From the NCBI RefSeq assembly GCF_003148765.1, contig NZ_QGGV01000002.1, positions 555,164 through 619,163 of the forward strand: DNA of 64,000 nt. The letters run 5' to 3'. The notes under the pieces are model-generated. The model had not been told where the DNA came from. It was given only the letters and a program-made list of their open reading frames with translations, and made no database searches. This DNA comes from Silicimonas algicola (lineage in GTDB: Bacteria; Pseudomonadota; Alphaproteobacteria; Rhodobacterales; Rhodobacteraceae). Position numbers and translations under genes: made by a program. Below are positions 45,953 to 55,301 of this stretch, piece by piece; within the stretch, counting starts at the first letter, position 1, and each line of letters starts with the position of its first letter.

Positions 45953-46446
45953 CCAACCTCTACATCGCGCAGGGCGAGGACGCCGTCGGCCGGAGCGAGG
46001 ATATGGTCATCACCACCATCCTCGGCTCGTGCATATCGATCTGCCTCTGGGATCCGGTGGCGGGCGTCGGCGGCATGAACCACCTCCTCTTGCCCGAGAT
46101 GCATCAGGCGGGCAGCCTTTCGACCTCGGGCGCGGTGGCGATGGACCGGCTCATCAACCGCATGATGCCTTTGGGCGCAGTGCGGCCGCGACTGCGCGGC
46201 AAGCTTTTCGGCGGCAGTTCGATGCTTCAGGGCCGTACCGACATCGGCGCCCGCAACGCGGCCTTCGGGCAAGCCTACCTCAAGACCGAAGGCATCCCCT
46301 GCGACGCCGAGAACGTGGGCGGGACGCGGGCCCGCAAGCTGCGCTTCTTTCCGGCGACGGGTGTCGCGCAACTGAAGTTCGTCGAGGAAGCGCCGCGTCT
46401 CAAGACGCCGAAGGTAATGCCGTCGAACGACGTCGAGCTGTTCTAG
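45949..46446 (+). CDS. cheD: Chemoreceptor glutamine deamidase CheD
   Basis: 165 aa. The catalytic pair C28 and H45 is present in [15 protein letters not shown] and [13 protein letters not shown]. CheD deamidates receptor glutamines and can act with CheC. The ATG at 45949 overlaps the cheB stop. Its stop overlaps that of hisE on the other strand. Confidence 0.95.
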   Translation: MTNLYIAQGEDAVGRSEDMVITTILGSCISICLWDPVAGVGGMNHLLLPEMHQAGSLSTSGAVAMDRLINRMMPLGAVRPRLRGKLFGGSSMLQGRTDIGARNAAFGQAYLKTEGIPCDAENVGGTRARKLRFFPATGVAQLKFVEEAPRLKTPKVMPSNDVELF

Positions 46447-46766
46447 TCGGCGCGAGAGGCTTTCTCGGCAAGGCCCGAGGTACCTTCGCGGCGTTCGAGC
46501 TCGGCCAGAACCTGCGCCAGCGACACGTCACGCGCCGCGAGCATGACCAGGAGATGGTAAAGCACATCCGCCGCCTCGGCCGTCAGCCGGTCCCGGTCGC
46601 CGCGCACGGCTTCGATCACCGCCTCTACTGCCTCTTCACCGAACTTCGCGGCCGCAGCCTCGGGACCCGCCGCCAGAAGCTTGGCGGTCCAGGACGTCGC
46701 GGGGTCGGCGCCCCTGCGAGCGTCGATGGTGGCGGCAAGGCGGGACAGGGCGTCGCGGTCTGACAT
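46443..46766 (-). CDS. hisE: Phosphoribosyl-ATP diphosphatase
   Basis: Second step of histidine synthesis. It has 107 aa with the all-helical MazG-like fold: [18 protein letters not shown] and [17 protein letters not shown], whose acidic residues bind Mg. The ATG at 46766 (GGGAAGGG just upstream) is preferred over 46802. It follows hisF by 72 bases. Confidence 0.96.
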   Translation of the reverse strand: MSDRDALSRLAATIDARRGADPATSWTAKLLAAGPEAAAAKFGEEAVEAVIEAVRGDRDRLTAEAADVLYHLLVMLAARDVSLAQVLAELERREGTSGLAEKASRAD

Positions 46767-46838
46767 GACCCTTCCCGTCGCGCGGGTGAGATGCCTTGTC
46801 AAGGCGCTTGGCGCACCGTCTTTGGCTTGCTGACCCCG

Positions 46839-47600
46839 CTAGGACAGCCGGACCGGAATGCCGGCCGCCGCCATGTGCGCCTTGGCTTCCCCGATGGTGA
46901 AGGTGCCGAAGTGGAAGATCGACGCGGCGAGGACGGCGCTCGCGTGGCCCTCCGTCACGCCTTCGACGAGGTGGTCGAGCGTCCCCACGCCTCCGCTCGC
47001 GATCACCGGCACCGAGACGGCGTCCGCCACCGCGCGCGTCAGCGGCAGATTGAACCCGGCCTTGGTGCCGTCGCGATCCATCGAGGTCAGAAGGATCTCG
47101 CCCGCACCCTTCGCCACGACCGTCCGGGCGAAGTCGACCGCGTCGATGCCCGTTCCGCGCCGCCCGCCATGGGTGAAGATCTCCCACTTGCCGGGGCTGA
47201 CGGTCTTGGCGTCGATGGCAACGACGATGCACTGGCTGCCGAACCTGTCGGCCGCCCGCGCCACCACGTCGGGATCCGCGACGGCGGCGGAGTTGAAGGA
47301 CACCTTGTCCGCCCCCGCCAGCAGGAGATTGCGCACGTCGTCCACCGACCGCACACCGCCGCCCACGGTCAGGGGCATGAAGCAGTGCTCGGCCGTCCGG
47401 CGTGCGAGGTCGTACATCGTGCCGCGGTTCTCGTGCGTGGCGTGGATGTCGAGGAAGCAGAGCTCGTCCGCACCGGCGGCGTCATAGGCGATGGCGGCTT
47501 CGACCGGATCGCCCGCGTCGATCAGGTCGATGAAGTTGACGCCCTTCACCACGCGGCCGTCGGCCACGTCGAGGCAGGGAATGATGCGGGTCTTCAGCAT
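46839..47600 (-). CDS. hisF: Imidazole glycerol phosphate synthase subunit HisF
   Basis: 253 aa TIM barrel that makes IGP and AICAR with HisH. The catalytic aspartates lie in [19 protein letters not shown] and [14 protein letters not shown]; the phosphate sites are LTVGGGVRS and IASGGVG. The ATG is at 47600, 10 bases after galM, so it is read with galM and mtnA. Confidence 0.97.
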   Translation of the reverse strand: MLKTRIIPCLDVADGRVVKGVNFIDLIDAGDPVEAAIAYDAAGADELCFLDIHATHENRGTMYDLARRTAEHCFMPLTVGGGVRSVDDVRNLLLAGADKVSFNSAAVADPDVVARAADRFGSQCIVVAIDAKTVSPGKWEIFTHGGRRGTGIDAVDFARTVVAKGAGEILLTSMDRDGTKAGFNLPLTRAVADAVSVPVIASGGVGTLDHLVEGVTEGHASAVLAASIFHFGTFTIGEAKAHMAAAGIPVRLS

Positions 47601-47610
47601 GGGATGCGGT

Positions 47611-48492
47611 CTAGCTCCGCGAGAAGCGATATGTCGAGAGCTGGCGGTAGGTCTCGCCCCGTTGCAGCAGGATCGACGGGAAAGCCTCGTGATGCGGCGC
47701 GTCGGGCCAGTGCTGCGGCTCGATGGCGAGGCCGACCGGGCTTCCGGCATAGAGCTGAAGTCCCGGCGCATCCGTCTCGATCTCGAGGACGAGGCCGCTG
47801 TCGGCGACAAGCCGGACGGCGGGGGCATCGGAAAGGCAGAAGTTGTGGTCGATCTCGTGCGACGGCTCTTTTGCCTTGCGCAAGTCGAAGATCGTGCCGT
47901 CGACGGAGGCGATATCTCCGGTCGGAATTTTGTCCGCGTCTATCGGGAGATAGCGGTCGGCGCTCACCTCAATCCGCTGTCCCTCGCGGCCCGTCCGGTT
48001 CAGCGACCAGTAGGGATGAAGGGCGAGGTTAACCAGCGTCGGCGCGTCGGTCACCGCCTCGAAGGCCACCGAGAAGCCCTGCGGCACCAGCCCATAGCGC
48101 ACCGAGAGGCGGCGGTTGCCAGGGAAGTCGTCGGCGCCGTCGGCGATGGAAAGCGACAGCTCCAGCGTGTCCTCCGTCTCGCGCGTCACCTCCCAGGTCT
48201 TGGTGTTCACGCCCTTGGCGCCGGAGTGGCAGATCGTGCGCCCGTTCTCGTTCGGGACAAGCTTGTGAACCGTGCCGCCGACCGGGGCCTCCGCGCGGGC
48301 GAGGCGGTTCGCGACAGGGCCCACGACCGCGCCGTAGTTCTTCTTGGCGCCGAGCGCGTCTTCGACGGTCTCGCAGCGCGCGAGATGCCCGCCTTCGCCG
48401 CCGATCCGTACGTCGTTCAGACGCGCGCCGATGGTCCAGATCTCGAGGCCGACGTCGTCTTCGCCGAGGGTGAGAATGCGGTTCTGGGTCAT
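47611..48492 (-). CDS. galM: Aldose 1-epimerase family protein
   Basis: 293 aa galactose-mutarotase fold: [20 protein letters not shown], then the histidine in [13 protein letters not shown] and the conserved glutamate near the end in [17 protein letters not shown]. It interconverts alpha and beta aldoses, though the sugar is unknown here. The ATG at 48492 overlaps the mtnA stop. A sugar gene in front of his genes is an unusual order. Confidence 0.9.
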   Translation of the reverse strand: MTQNRILTLGEDDVGLEIWTIGARLNDVRIGGEGGHLARCETVEDALGAKKNYGAVVGPVANRLARAEAPVGGTVHKLVPNENGRTICHSGAKGVNTKTWEVTRETEDTLELSLSIADGADDFPGNRRLSVRYGLVPQGFSVAFEAVTDAPTLVNLALHPYWSLNRTGREGQRIEVSADRYLPIDADKIPTGDIASVDGTIFDLRKAKEPSHEIDHNFCLSDAPAVRLVADSGLVLEIETDAPGLQLYAGSPVGLAIEPQHWPDAPHHEAFPSILLQRGETYRQLSTYRFSRS

Positions 48493-49298
48493 GCGGCTTG
48501 CTCCGGGAAGAGGGTGGCGAGGGCGTGGGGGGCCACGACGCCTCGCTCGGTGATGAGAGAGGTAACGAGGCGGGCGGGAGTGACATCGAAGGCCGGGTTG
48601 CCGACCGGGGCCTCGGTGACGCGCAGGCGCGAGAGAGCGCCGTCGGCGTCGGTGCCCTGGATCTGGGAGACTTCCGATCCGGCGCGTTCCTCGATCGGGA
48701 TGGATGACCCGTCCGTCATCGTCCAGTCGATGGTGGGCGAGGGCAGGGCGACGTAGAACGGCACGCCGTTGTCCTGGGCGGCGAGCGCCTTGAGGTAGGT
48801 GCCGATCTTGTTGCAGACGTCGCCGCCCGCCGTGGTCCGGTCGGTGCCGACGACGACCATGTCGACGAGGCCGTGCTGCATCAGGTGGCCGCCCGCGTTG
48901 TCGGTGACATAGGTGTGGGGGATGCCGTGAGCGCCAAGTTCCCAGGCGGTCAGCGCGCCCTGGTTGCGGGGGCGCGTCTCGTCGACCCAGACGTGAAGGG
49001 GGATGCCTGCGTCATGCGCCTGGTAGAGCGGCGAAGTCGCGGTGCCCCAGTCGACGGTGGCGAGCCAGCCGGCGTTGCAGTGGGTCAGGACGTGCATCTG
49101 CGCGGCGATGCCGAAGGCCGCCGTCGCACCGATCAGGGGCGCGCCCCGGACCCACATGTCGCGGATCGCGGTCTCGAAGTCCTGGAGCGTGTCGAGAGGC
49201 ACGACGCGAAACTGGTGCGGCAGGCAGCGCTGGTCGATGATCCTGACCTCGCCGGCCTCGATCCAGATCGAGCGGTAGTGCCTTTCTCCGACCTTCAC
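48489..49298 (-). CDS. mtnA: Methylthioribose-1-phosphate isomerase, internally shortened
   Basis: Methionine salvage step, MTR-1-P to MTRu-1-P. Only 269 aa, against roughly 360 in the family. [17 protein letters not shown] is followed at once by [20 protein letters not shown]; the normal helical segment of about 90-95 residues with ATRPTAVNL, which carries a substrate-binding arginine, is absent. The frame is kept, and the catalytic C74 and D153 ([19 protein letters not shown]) remain. Activity is doubtful. The start is GTG at 49298 with GGAG 6 bases upstream. It is coupled to galM. Confidence 0.85.
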   Translation of the reverse strand: MKVGERHYRSIWIEAGEVRIIDQRCLPHQFRVVPLDTLQDFETAIRDMWVRGAPLIGATAAFGIAAQMHVLTHCNAGWLATVDWGTATSPLYQAHDAGIPLHVWVDETRPRNQGALTAWELGAHGIPHTYVTDNAGGHLMQHGLVDMVVVGTDRTTAGGDVCNKIGTYLKALAAQDNGVPFYVALPSPTIDWTMTDGSSIPIEERAGSEVSQIQGTDADGALSRLRVTEAPVGNPAFDVTPARLVTSLITERGVVAPHALATLFPEQAA

Positions 49299-49315
49299 GC
49301 GCCTCTCCCGCTGGC

Positions 49316-49333
49316 GGTTTCGCACGCGAAACC
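49316..49333. promoter_or_regulatory. 18-bp palindrome upstream of mtnA
   Basis: GGTTTCGC-AC-GCGAAACC is a perfect 8-bp inverted repeat with a 2-base centre, 18 bases before the mtnA start, in the 66-base gap after hemB. It has the form of a dimeric repressor site. Two TTAA boxes lie just beyond (about 49346-49357). Confidence 0.5.
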
Positions 49334-49364
49334 AATGAATTCTTCGTTAATCCTTAACCAATCA

Positions 49365-50354
49365 TCACGCCATCGCGCGGGCCGCGTCGACCGCGAAATA
49401 GGTCAGGATCCCGTCGCAGCCGGCGCGCTTGAAGGCCATCAGGCTTTCCATCATGGCACGGTCGCCGTCGATCCAGCCGTTCAGGGACGCGCCCTTGATC
49501 ATCGCGTATTCGCCCGAGACCTGGTAGGCGAAGAGCGGCGCCTGGAAGGTCTGCGCGACCCTGCGACAGATGTCGAGATAGGGCATGCCGGGCTTGACCA
49601 TGACCAAGTCGGCGCCTTCCTTCAGGTCGCGCTCGATCAGGCGCATCGCCTCGTCGGTGTTGCCGGGATCCATCTGGTAGGTCTTCTTGTCGCCCTTCAG
49701 CAGACCCGACGCGCCGACCGCATCGCGGAAGGGGCCGTAGAAGGCCGAGGCGTACTTGGCGGCGTAGGACAGGATGCAGGTGTCCTGATGTCCCGCCGCC
49801 TCCAGCGCCGTCCGCATGGCGCCGATGCGCCCGTCCATCATGTCGGAGGGCCCGAGGATGTCGGCTCCGGCCTCTGCCTGTGCCACAGCCATCTTCACCA
49901 GCGCCTCGACCGACTCGTCGTTCACGATGACGCCGTTCCGCACGATGCCGTCGTGGCCGTTGATGTTGTAGGGATCAAGGGCCACGTCGGTCATCACCGC
50001 CATGCCCGGCACCGCGTCCTTGATGGCGCGGGTGGCGCGGTTCGACAGGTTGTCGGGGTTCCAGGCCTCTTCGCAGAGGTCGGTCTTGAGCGACGTGTCG
50101 ATGTAGGGAAAGAGGCAGATCGCCGGGACGCCGAGATCGTACGCTTCGCGCGCGGCCTCCACGACGCGGTCTATCGTCAGGCGCGCCACGCCGGGCATCG
50201 AGGGGATCGGCGTCTCGTCGTCGTCGCCCTCGCGCAGGAAGACGGGCCAGATCAGGTCGTCGACCGAGAGCGTCGTCTCGCGCACGAGCCGTCTCAGCGC
50301 GTCGGTGCGCTTGGTGCGGCGGAACCGCGTTGCGGGGTAGGAGCCTGTGACCAT
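49365..50354 (-). CDS. hemB: Delta-aminolevulinic acid dehydratase (porphobilinogen synthase)
   Basis: Condenses two ALA molecules in haem and bacteriochlorophyll synthesis. It has 329 aa, with Schiff-base lysines in SYAAKYASAFYGPFRDA and ADLVMVKPGMPYLDI and the conserved SDMMDGRIGAMR. The zinc-binding triple cysteine is absent, so it is a magnesium-type enzyme as usual in Alphaproteobacteria. The ATG at 50354 has AGGCGG 6 bases upstream. Confidence 0.97.
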   Translation of the reverse strand: MVTGSYPATRFRRTKRTDALRRLVRETTLSVDDLIWPVFLREGDDDETPIPSMPGVARLTIDRVVEAAREAYDLGVPAICLFPYIDTSLKTDLCEEAWNPDNLSNRATRAIKDAVPGMAVMTDVALDPYNINGHDGIVRNGVIVNDESVEALVKMAVAQAEAGADILGPSDMMDGRIGAMRTALEAAGHQDTCILSYAAKYASAFYGPFRDAVGASGLLKGDKKTYQMDPGNTDEAMRLIERDLKEGADLVMVKPGMPYLDICRRVAQTFQAPLFAYQVSGEYAMIKGASLNGWIDGDRAMMESLMAFKRAGCDGILTYFAVDAARAMA

Positions 50355-50473
50355 GCGCTGCCGCCTTTGTGCCGTAGGGATGGACAATTGCGGTAGCCCT
50401 GGTGCCGAGGGTGGTCAAGCCCGGTGGCTTTGCCTAGTGTCCGGCTCGAAGTCAGTGTCGGGGCGCTCTGGAC

Positions 50474-51007
50474 GTGAATCTCTACGATACCGTGTTCGAA
50501 GTCATCGATATGCGGTCCTTCTCGAACCTGTGGTACTGGATCGGTCTGGCCGTGCTGTGGTCGTCGGTCAGCCATTGGGTCATCGGGGTTCCCTATGACA
50601 CCGTGATCCGCGCCCGGCGCGGCAAGACGCAGGACGCGATGCGCGACCTCCACGACCTCGTGCGGGTGAACGTCAACCGCATCCTCTACATCGCCGAGGT
50701 GTCGGGAACGCTGATCGCCCTGATCTGGTCGGCGCTTCTGACCATGCTGGGCCTTGCGGCCTTCGTCTATCAGGTGGAGTTTGCGACGGCGGTGTTCCTT
50801 CTGGTGGCGCCGATGTCGATCCTGACGCTGATGACGGTCCGCACCGCGCATCTGATCCGCGAGAACGAAGACAGGGGCGAGGCGCTGATACGACGCCTGC
50901 TGCGGCACCGGATCGCCACACAGGCGCTCGGCTTCCTGTCGATCTTCGTCACCGCGATGTACGGCATGTACACGAACCTCTACGTGGCGCCCTACAGCGG
51001 CTTCTGA
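50474..51007 (+). CDS. Conserved four-helix membrane protein of unknown function
   Basis: 177 aa with four hydrophobic segments: LWYWIGLAVLWSSVSHWVIG, SGTLIALIWSALLTMLGLAA, ATAVFLLVAPMSILTLM and TQALGFLSIFVTAMYGMYTN. Relatives in Rhodobacteraceae carry the label component of SufBCD complex, but nothing in the sequence supports iron-sulfur assembly. The start is GTG at 50474. It lies upstream of mfd and divergent from hemB. Confidence 0.75.
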   Translation: MNLYDTVFEVIDMRSFSNLWYWIGLAVLWSSVSHWVIGVPYDTVIRARRGKTQDAMRDLHDLVRVNVNRILYIAEVSGTLIALIWSALLTMLGLAAFVYQVEFATAVFLLVAPMSILTLMTVRTAHLIRENEDRGEALIRRLLRHRIATQALGFLSIFVTAMYGMYTNLYVAPYSGF

Positions 51008-51063
51008 GCGGACGCCGTTCCGCCAGTTGACACGGCCCCTGAAGCCGTTACCTCCGCACAACC

Positions 51064-54000
51064 ATGTCCGACCCCCGCCACATCACCGTCAGCGGCGCGC
51101 CCGAAGGCTTCGACGCCCGCCTGATCCTCGCCGAGCTGGACGCTCGGGGCGGGGCGGTCGTGCATGTCGCGCGCGACGACAAGCGGATGGCGGCGATGGC
51201 CGAGGCGCTGGCCTTCTTCGGGCCGCATATCCCGGTCGTGCGCTTTCCCGGCTGGGACTGCCTGCCTTATGACCGGGTGTCGCCCAATGCCGACATCTCG
51301 GCCACGCGGATGGCGACGCTGGCGGGGCTGGTCCACGGGATGCCGTCGCGGTTCGTGCTGCTGACGACGATCAACGCTGCGACACAGAAGATCCCGGCGC
51401 GCGAGGTCTTGCGCGAGGCGGCCTTCACGGCGCGCGTCGGCGACCGGGTGAACGAGGCGGCGCTGCGGCAGTTCCTGGTGCGGATGGGCTTCGTTCAGGC
51501 GCCGACGGTGACCGAGCCGGGCGACTATGCGATCCGGGGAGGGATCATCGACATCTATCCGCCGGGAGAGGCGGGGCCGGTGCGGCTCGATTTCTTCGGC
51601 GACGTGCTGGACGGGGCGCGGCGGTTCGACCCCGAGACGCAGCGCACGACCGACACGCTGAAGCTGGTCGAGCTGGCGCCGGTGTCCGAGATCATCCTCG
51701 ACGAGCCGTCGATCACGCGCTTCCGGCAGAACTATCGCCTGGAATTCGGCGCGGCGGGCACCGACGACCCGCTCTACGAGGCGGTCAGCGCCGGGCGCAA
51801 GCACGCGGGCGTCGAGCACTGGCTGCCGTTCTTCCACGAGCGGCTCGAGACGCTGTTCGACTATCTGCCGGGCGCCACGGTCACGATGGACGACCAGACC
51901 GACGCCTTCCGGCTGTCCCGGTGGGAGGGCATCGCCGACCAGTACGACGCGCGGCGCGAGGCGATGACGGCGAAGGGCCGGGTCGACACCGTCTACAAGC
52001 CCGCGCCTCCAGGCTCGCTCTACCTCGACGACGCGGGATTCTCGAAGGCTGTGGAGGGTCATCGCGTCCTGCGCTTCAGCGTCCTGCCGCAACCTGTGGG
52101 GTTGAACGTCACCGATGCCGGCGGTCGGGTGGGGCGCGATTTCGCGCCGGAACGGCAGCAGGAAAGCATCAGCCTCTTCGGCGCGCTGGCCGCCCATATC
52201 GGCGCGAGGCGCAAGCTGGGGCAGGTGATCGTCGCGGGCTATTCGGCAGGCGCGCGCGAACGGCTTCAGCACCTGATGGAGGACGAGGGCGTCGAGGGCG
52301 TCCGCCTCATCGAGGATTTCCGCGACGTCCCGGACGGCAGGGGCGGGATCTTTCTCGCGGTCTGGGCGCTGGAGCATGGGTTCGAGGCTCCGGCCTCAAG
52401 CAGCGGAGCGGTAGGCCAGAAGGCCGATGGACTCACGGTCATTGCCGAACAGGACATCCTCGGTGACCGTCTGATCCGCGGCGCGAAGAAGAAAAAGCGG
52501 TCCGAGAACTTCCTGACCGAGCACCAGAGCCTGACGCCCGGCGACCTCGTCGTCCACGTCGACCACGGCGTCGGCCGCTACATGGGGCTGGAGGTGGTCG
52601 AGGCGCTTGGTGCGCCGCACGAGTGCATTCACCTCGAATATGCGGGCGGCGACCGGCTGTTCCTGCCGGTCGAGAACATCGAGCTTCTGTCGCGCTTCGG
52701 GCACGAGGAAGGGCTTCTCGACAAACTGGGCGGCGGCGCCTGGCAGGCGAAGAAGGCCCGGATGAAGGAACGGATCCGGCAGATCGCCGACCGTCTGATC
52801 CGCATTGCGGCCGAGCGTTACCTGCGCAAGGCGCCCGTCCTGACGCCGCCCGACGGCATGTGGGACGCCTTCTCGGCGCGCTTCCCCTACCAGGAGACGG
52901 ACGACCAGCTTCGCGCCATCGACGACACGCTGTCCGACCTGGAAGGCGGCATCCCGATGGACCGGCTGATCTGCGGCGACGTCGGCTTCGGCAAGACCGA
53001 GGTCGCCATGCGCGCGGCCTTCGTCGCGGCGATGTCGGGCGTGCAGGTCGCGGTGATCGCGCCAACGACGCTTCTGGCCCGCCAGCACGCGGCGAGCTTC
53101 CGCGAGCGCTTCCGTGGCTTTCCGGTCGAGGTGCGTCAACTGTCGCGCTTCGTCAGCGCCAAGGACGCCGAGAAAACGCGCGAGGGGCTGGCGCGGGGCA
53201 CGGTCGACATCGTCGTCGGCACCCACGCGATCCTGGCGAAGTCGGTGCGGTTCGCCAACCTGGGCCTGTTGATCGTCGACGAGGAGCAGCACTTCGGGGT
53301 CAGCCACAAGGAGCGGCTGAAGGCGCTGCGTTCGGACGTCCACGTCCTGACGCTGACCGCGACGCCCATTCCGCGCACGCTTCAGATGTCGCTGACGGGG
53401 GTGCGGGATCTCTCGGTCATCGGCACGCCGCCGGTCGACCGGCTGGCGATCCGCACCTATGTCAGCGAGTTCGATACCGTCACCCTGCGCGAGGCGCTTC
53501 TGCGCGAGCATTATCGCGGCGGGCAGTCGTTCTTCGTCGTCCCCCGCATCGCCGATCTGCCCGAGATCGAGGCCTGGCTGCGGGACAACGTGCCCGAGGT
53601 CACCGTCGTCGTGGCGCACGGCCAGATGGCGGCGGGCGAGCTAGACGACCGGATGAACGCCTTCTACGACGGCAAGTACGACGTGCTTCTGGCCACGACC
53701 ATCGTGGAATCTGGCCTCGACATCCCGACGGCCAACACGATGATCATCCACCGCGCCGACATGTTCGGTCTGTCGCAGCTCTACCAGATCCGGGGACGCG
53801 TGGGCCGGGCCAAGACGCGGGCCTATGCCTATCTCACGACGAAGCCGCGCCAGAAGCTGACGCTTCAGGCCGAGAAGCGGCTGAGGGTGCTGGGCTCGCT
53901 CGATTCGCTCGGAGCGGGCTTCGCGCTGGCCTCGCAGGACCTCGACATCCGGGGAGCCGGCAACCTGCTGGGCGAAGAGCAGTCGGGCCACATCAACGAG

Positions 54001-54540
54001 GTGGGCTATGAACTGTACCAGTCGATGCTGGAAGAGGCGATTTCCAAGATCAAGTCGGGCGAGATCGAGGGGCTGTCCGAGTCGGACGAGCAGTGGGCAC
54101 CGCAGATCAGCCTGGGCGTGCCGGTTCTGATCCCCGAGGAGTATGTGCCGGACCTCGACGTGCGTCTGGGGCTCTATCGCCGCCTGTCCGGGCTGACGAC
54201 CAAGGTCGAGCTGGAAGGGTTCGCCGCGGAGTTGATCGACCGTTTCGGTGCGCTGCCGAAGGAGGTCAACACGCTGCTTCTGGTCGTGAGGATCAAGGCC
54301 GAGTGCAAGAAGGCCCATATCGCACGCTTCGATACCGGGCCGAAGGGGGCCACGATCCAGTTCCACAACGACAAGTTCCCGAACCCTGCGGGCCTCGTCG
54401 CCTTCATCCAGGACCAGAAGGGTCTGGCGAAGGTCAAAGACAACAAGATCATCGTCCGCCGCGACTGGTCGACGACGAAAGAGCGCGTGCAGGGCGCCTT
54501 TGCGGTCGTTCGCGACCTGGCGCAACAGGCGCAAGGCTAG
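51064..54540 (+). CDS. mfd: Transcription-repair coupling factor Mfd
   Basis: 1158 aa, full length. UvrB-like N-terminal domains bind UvrA. An RNA polymerase interaction domain follows at about residues 490-560 (LTPGDLVVHVDHGVGRYMGL). The RecG-like translocase has Walker A DVGFGKTEVAMRAAF and the DEEQ box LLIVDEEQHFGVSHKERLKA, plus the TRG-region VGRAKTRAYAYL. It removes stalled RNA polymerase and recruits excision repair. The C-terminal autoinhibitory domain is intact. It ends 53 bases before the tRNA-Leu gene. Confidence 0.98.
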   Translation: MSDPRHITVSGAPEGFDARLILAELDARGGAVVHVARDDKRMAAMAEALAFFGPHIPVVRFPGWDCLPYDRVSPNADISATRMATLAGLVHGMPSRFVLLTTINAATQKIPAREVLREAAFTARVGDRVNEAALRQFLVRMGFVQAPTVTEPGDYAIRGGIIDIYPPGEAGPVRLDFFGDVLDGARRFDPETQRTTDTLKLVELAPVSEIILDEPSITRFRQNYRLEFGAAGTDDPLYEAVSAGRKHAGVEHWLPFFHERLETLFDYLPGATVTMDDQTDAFRLSRWEGIADQYDARREAMTAKGRVDTVYKPAPPGSLYLDDAGFSKAVEGHRVLRFSVLPQPVGLNVTDAGGRVGRDFAPERQQESISLFGALAAHIGARRKLGQVIVAGYSAGARERLQHLMEDEGVEGVRLIEDFRDVPDGRGGIFLAVWALEHGFEAPASSSGAVGQKADGLTVIAEQDILGDRLIRGAKKKKRSENFLTEHQSLTPGDLVVHVDHGVGRYMGLEVVEALGAPHECIHLEYAGGDRLFLPVENIELLSRFGHEEGLLDKLGGGAWQAKKARMKERIRQIADRLIRIAAERYLRKAPVLTPPDGMWDAFSARFPYQETDDQLRAIDDTLSDLEGGIPMDRLICGDVGFGKTEVAMRAAFVAAMSGVQVAVIAPTTLLARQHAASFRERFRGFPVEVRQLSRFVSAKDAEKTREGLARGTVDIVVGTHAILAKSVRFANLGLLIVDEEQHFGVSHKERLKALRSDVHVLTLTATPIPRTLQMSLTGVRDLSVIGTPPVDRLAIRTYVSEFDTVTLREALLREHYRGGQSFFVVPRIADLPEIEAWLRDNVPEVTVVVAHGQMAAGELDDRMNAFYDGKYDVLLATTIVESGLDIPTANTMIIHRADMFGLSQLYQIRGRVGRAKTRAYAYLTTKPRQKLTLQAEKRLRVLGSLDSLGAGFALASQDLDIRGAGNLLGEEQSGHINEVGYELYQSMLEEAISKIKSGEIEGLSESDEQWAPQISLGVPVLIPEEYVPDLDVRLGLYRRLSGLTTKVELEGFAAELIDRFGALPKEVNTLLLVVRIKAECKKAHIARFDTGPKGATIQFHNDKFPNPAGLVAFIQDQKGLAKVKDNKIIVRRDWSTTKERVQGAFAVVRDLAQQAQG

Positions 54541-54593
54541 GGGCGGAAGACCCTTTTCAAGAGGACCGCCCGCCGGTATTCAGGCCCCGGTGC

Positions 54594-54679
54594 GCCCGAG
54601 TGGCGGAATGGTAGACGCAGCGGACTCAAAATCCGCCGATGGCAACATCATGTCGGTTCGAGTCCGACCTCGGGCACCA
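54594..54679 (+). tRNA. tRNA-Leu (anticodon CAA)
   Basis: Class II tRNA of 86 bases with encoded CCA. Acceptor GCCCGAG pairs with CTCGGGC, the D arm holds GGAATGGTAGACGC, the anticodon stem GCGGA/TCCGC encloses loop CTCAAAA, and a long variable arm precedes the T loop GGTTCGAGTCC. The accessory region begins directly after its 3' end, which would fit an integration site. Confidence 0.97.
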
Positions 54680-54722
54680 GTTTTTCAAGATGTATATATT
54701 TTTTATGCACTTGAAGCATTCT

Positions 54723-54801
54723 GGAGTGTTAGTTCCACCTCTTGGTCGAAGGCGTCCTTGCCGGCCGAGGACCGTTCGTTCGAATCCCCTGCGCTCCGCC
54801 A
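54723..54801 (+). pseudogene. Degraded tRNA-Ser-like element
   Basis: GGAGTGT at 54723 can pair with GCGCTCC at 54791-54797, followed by G and CCA, like an acceptor stem. GGTCGAAGGCG resembles the D loop of tRNA-Ser and GTTCGAATCCCC its T loop. The T stem does not pair and the anticodon arm is unrecognisable, so it is not functional. It may be left by an earlier integration into a tRNA-Ser. Confidence 0.45.
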
Positions 54802-54820
54802 CTTGCCCTCGCGAAAGCGT

Positions 54821-54970
54821 TCTCCCGATCCGGCTGCGGCCGGATTTTTCCGTTGTTTTCGAGGGTTATGCGGGATGGGCTGAGCACCGAGCCCGCCGCT
54901 AGGACGCCCGTAAGCGATCTCTCAGGGCCGATATTCTCTGGACCTCATGACTGCGCCAATTTAGTCCAGA
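54821..54970 (+). repeat. Direct repeat copy A, left of the HWE kinase
   Basis: Matches copy B at 56919-57078: TCTCCCGATCCGGCTGCGGC, the TTGTTTTCG-GGGTTATGCGG block, GAGCACCG, CAGGGCC and GGACCT-ATG appear in the same order. The copies have diverged by many substitutions and short indels. Together they bracket a 2.1-kb segment. Confidence 0.75.
54828..54849 (+). terminator. Rho-independent terminator in repeat A
   Basis: ATCCGGC, loop TGCG and GCCGGAT form a 7-bp stem ending in five T's, about 150 bases after the tRNA-Leu gene. Confidence 0.75.
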
Positions 54971-55301
54971 GCTCGTAACTGACTGAATATTTGGCATTTT
55001 GCATAGAGGAAACCTGAACACTTCGACGCCGGTGGCAGTCAGTGGGTTGGGCCTGAAATCGAACCTTTGCCCGCAGCCTTGTCCCCTCTCGGCAGTTGAC
55101 ATGAGCGTGGTAGGTCACATCCCGATGTGGGATGAGCCTCAAGCGTCGGCTCAACTCCTTTGCGAACGCCCGTCGACAAGAACCTGTTCGAATATTTGCA
55201 TTGCGGCGCCCTCCACGCAGGATACCGTCAGCCCGAGGCAATCGATGGATAACCAGCCCCGACCGCAACGATGTTTCCTGATCAAGTTGTGAGCAAACGC
55301 A
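54971..55301. other. Non-coding stretch before the HWE kinase
   Basis: 331 bases with no convincing gene. A short plus-strand frame (54999-55292) has no recognisable content and codon use unlike its neighbours. The kinase promoter probably lies here. Confidence 0.6.

Noticed and set aside
54541..54571. GGGCGG/CCGCCC repeat as the mfd terminator
   Set aside because: The arms are 19 bases apart and no T-run follows the second arm; too weak to call.
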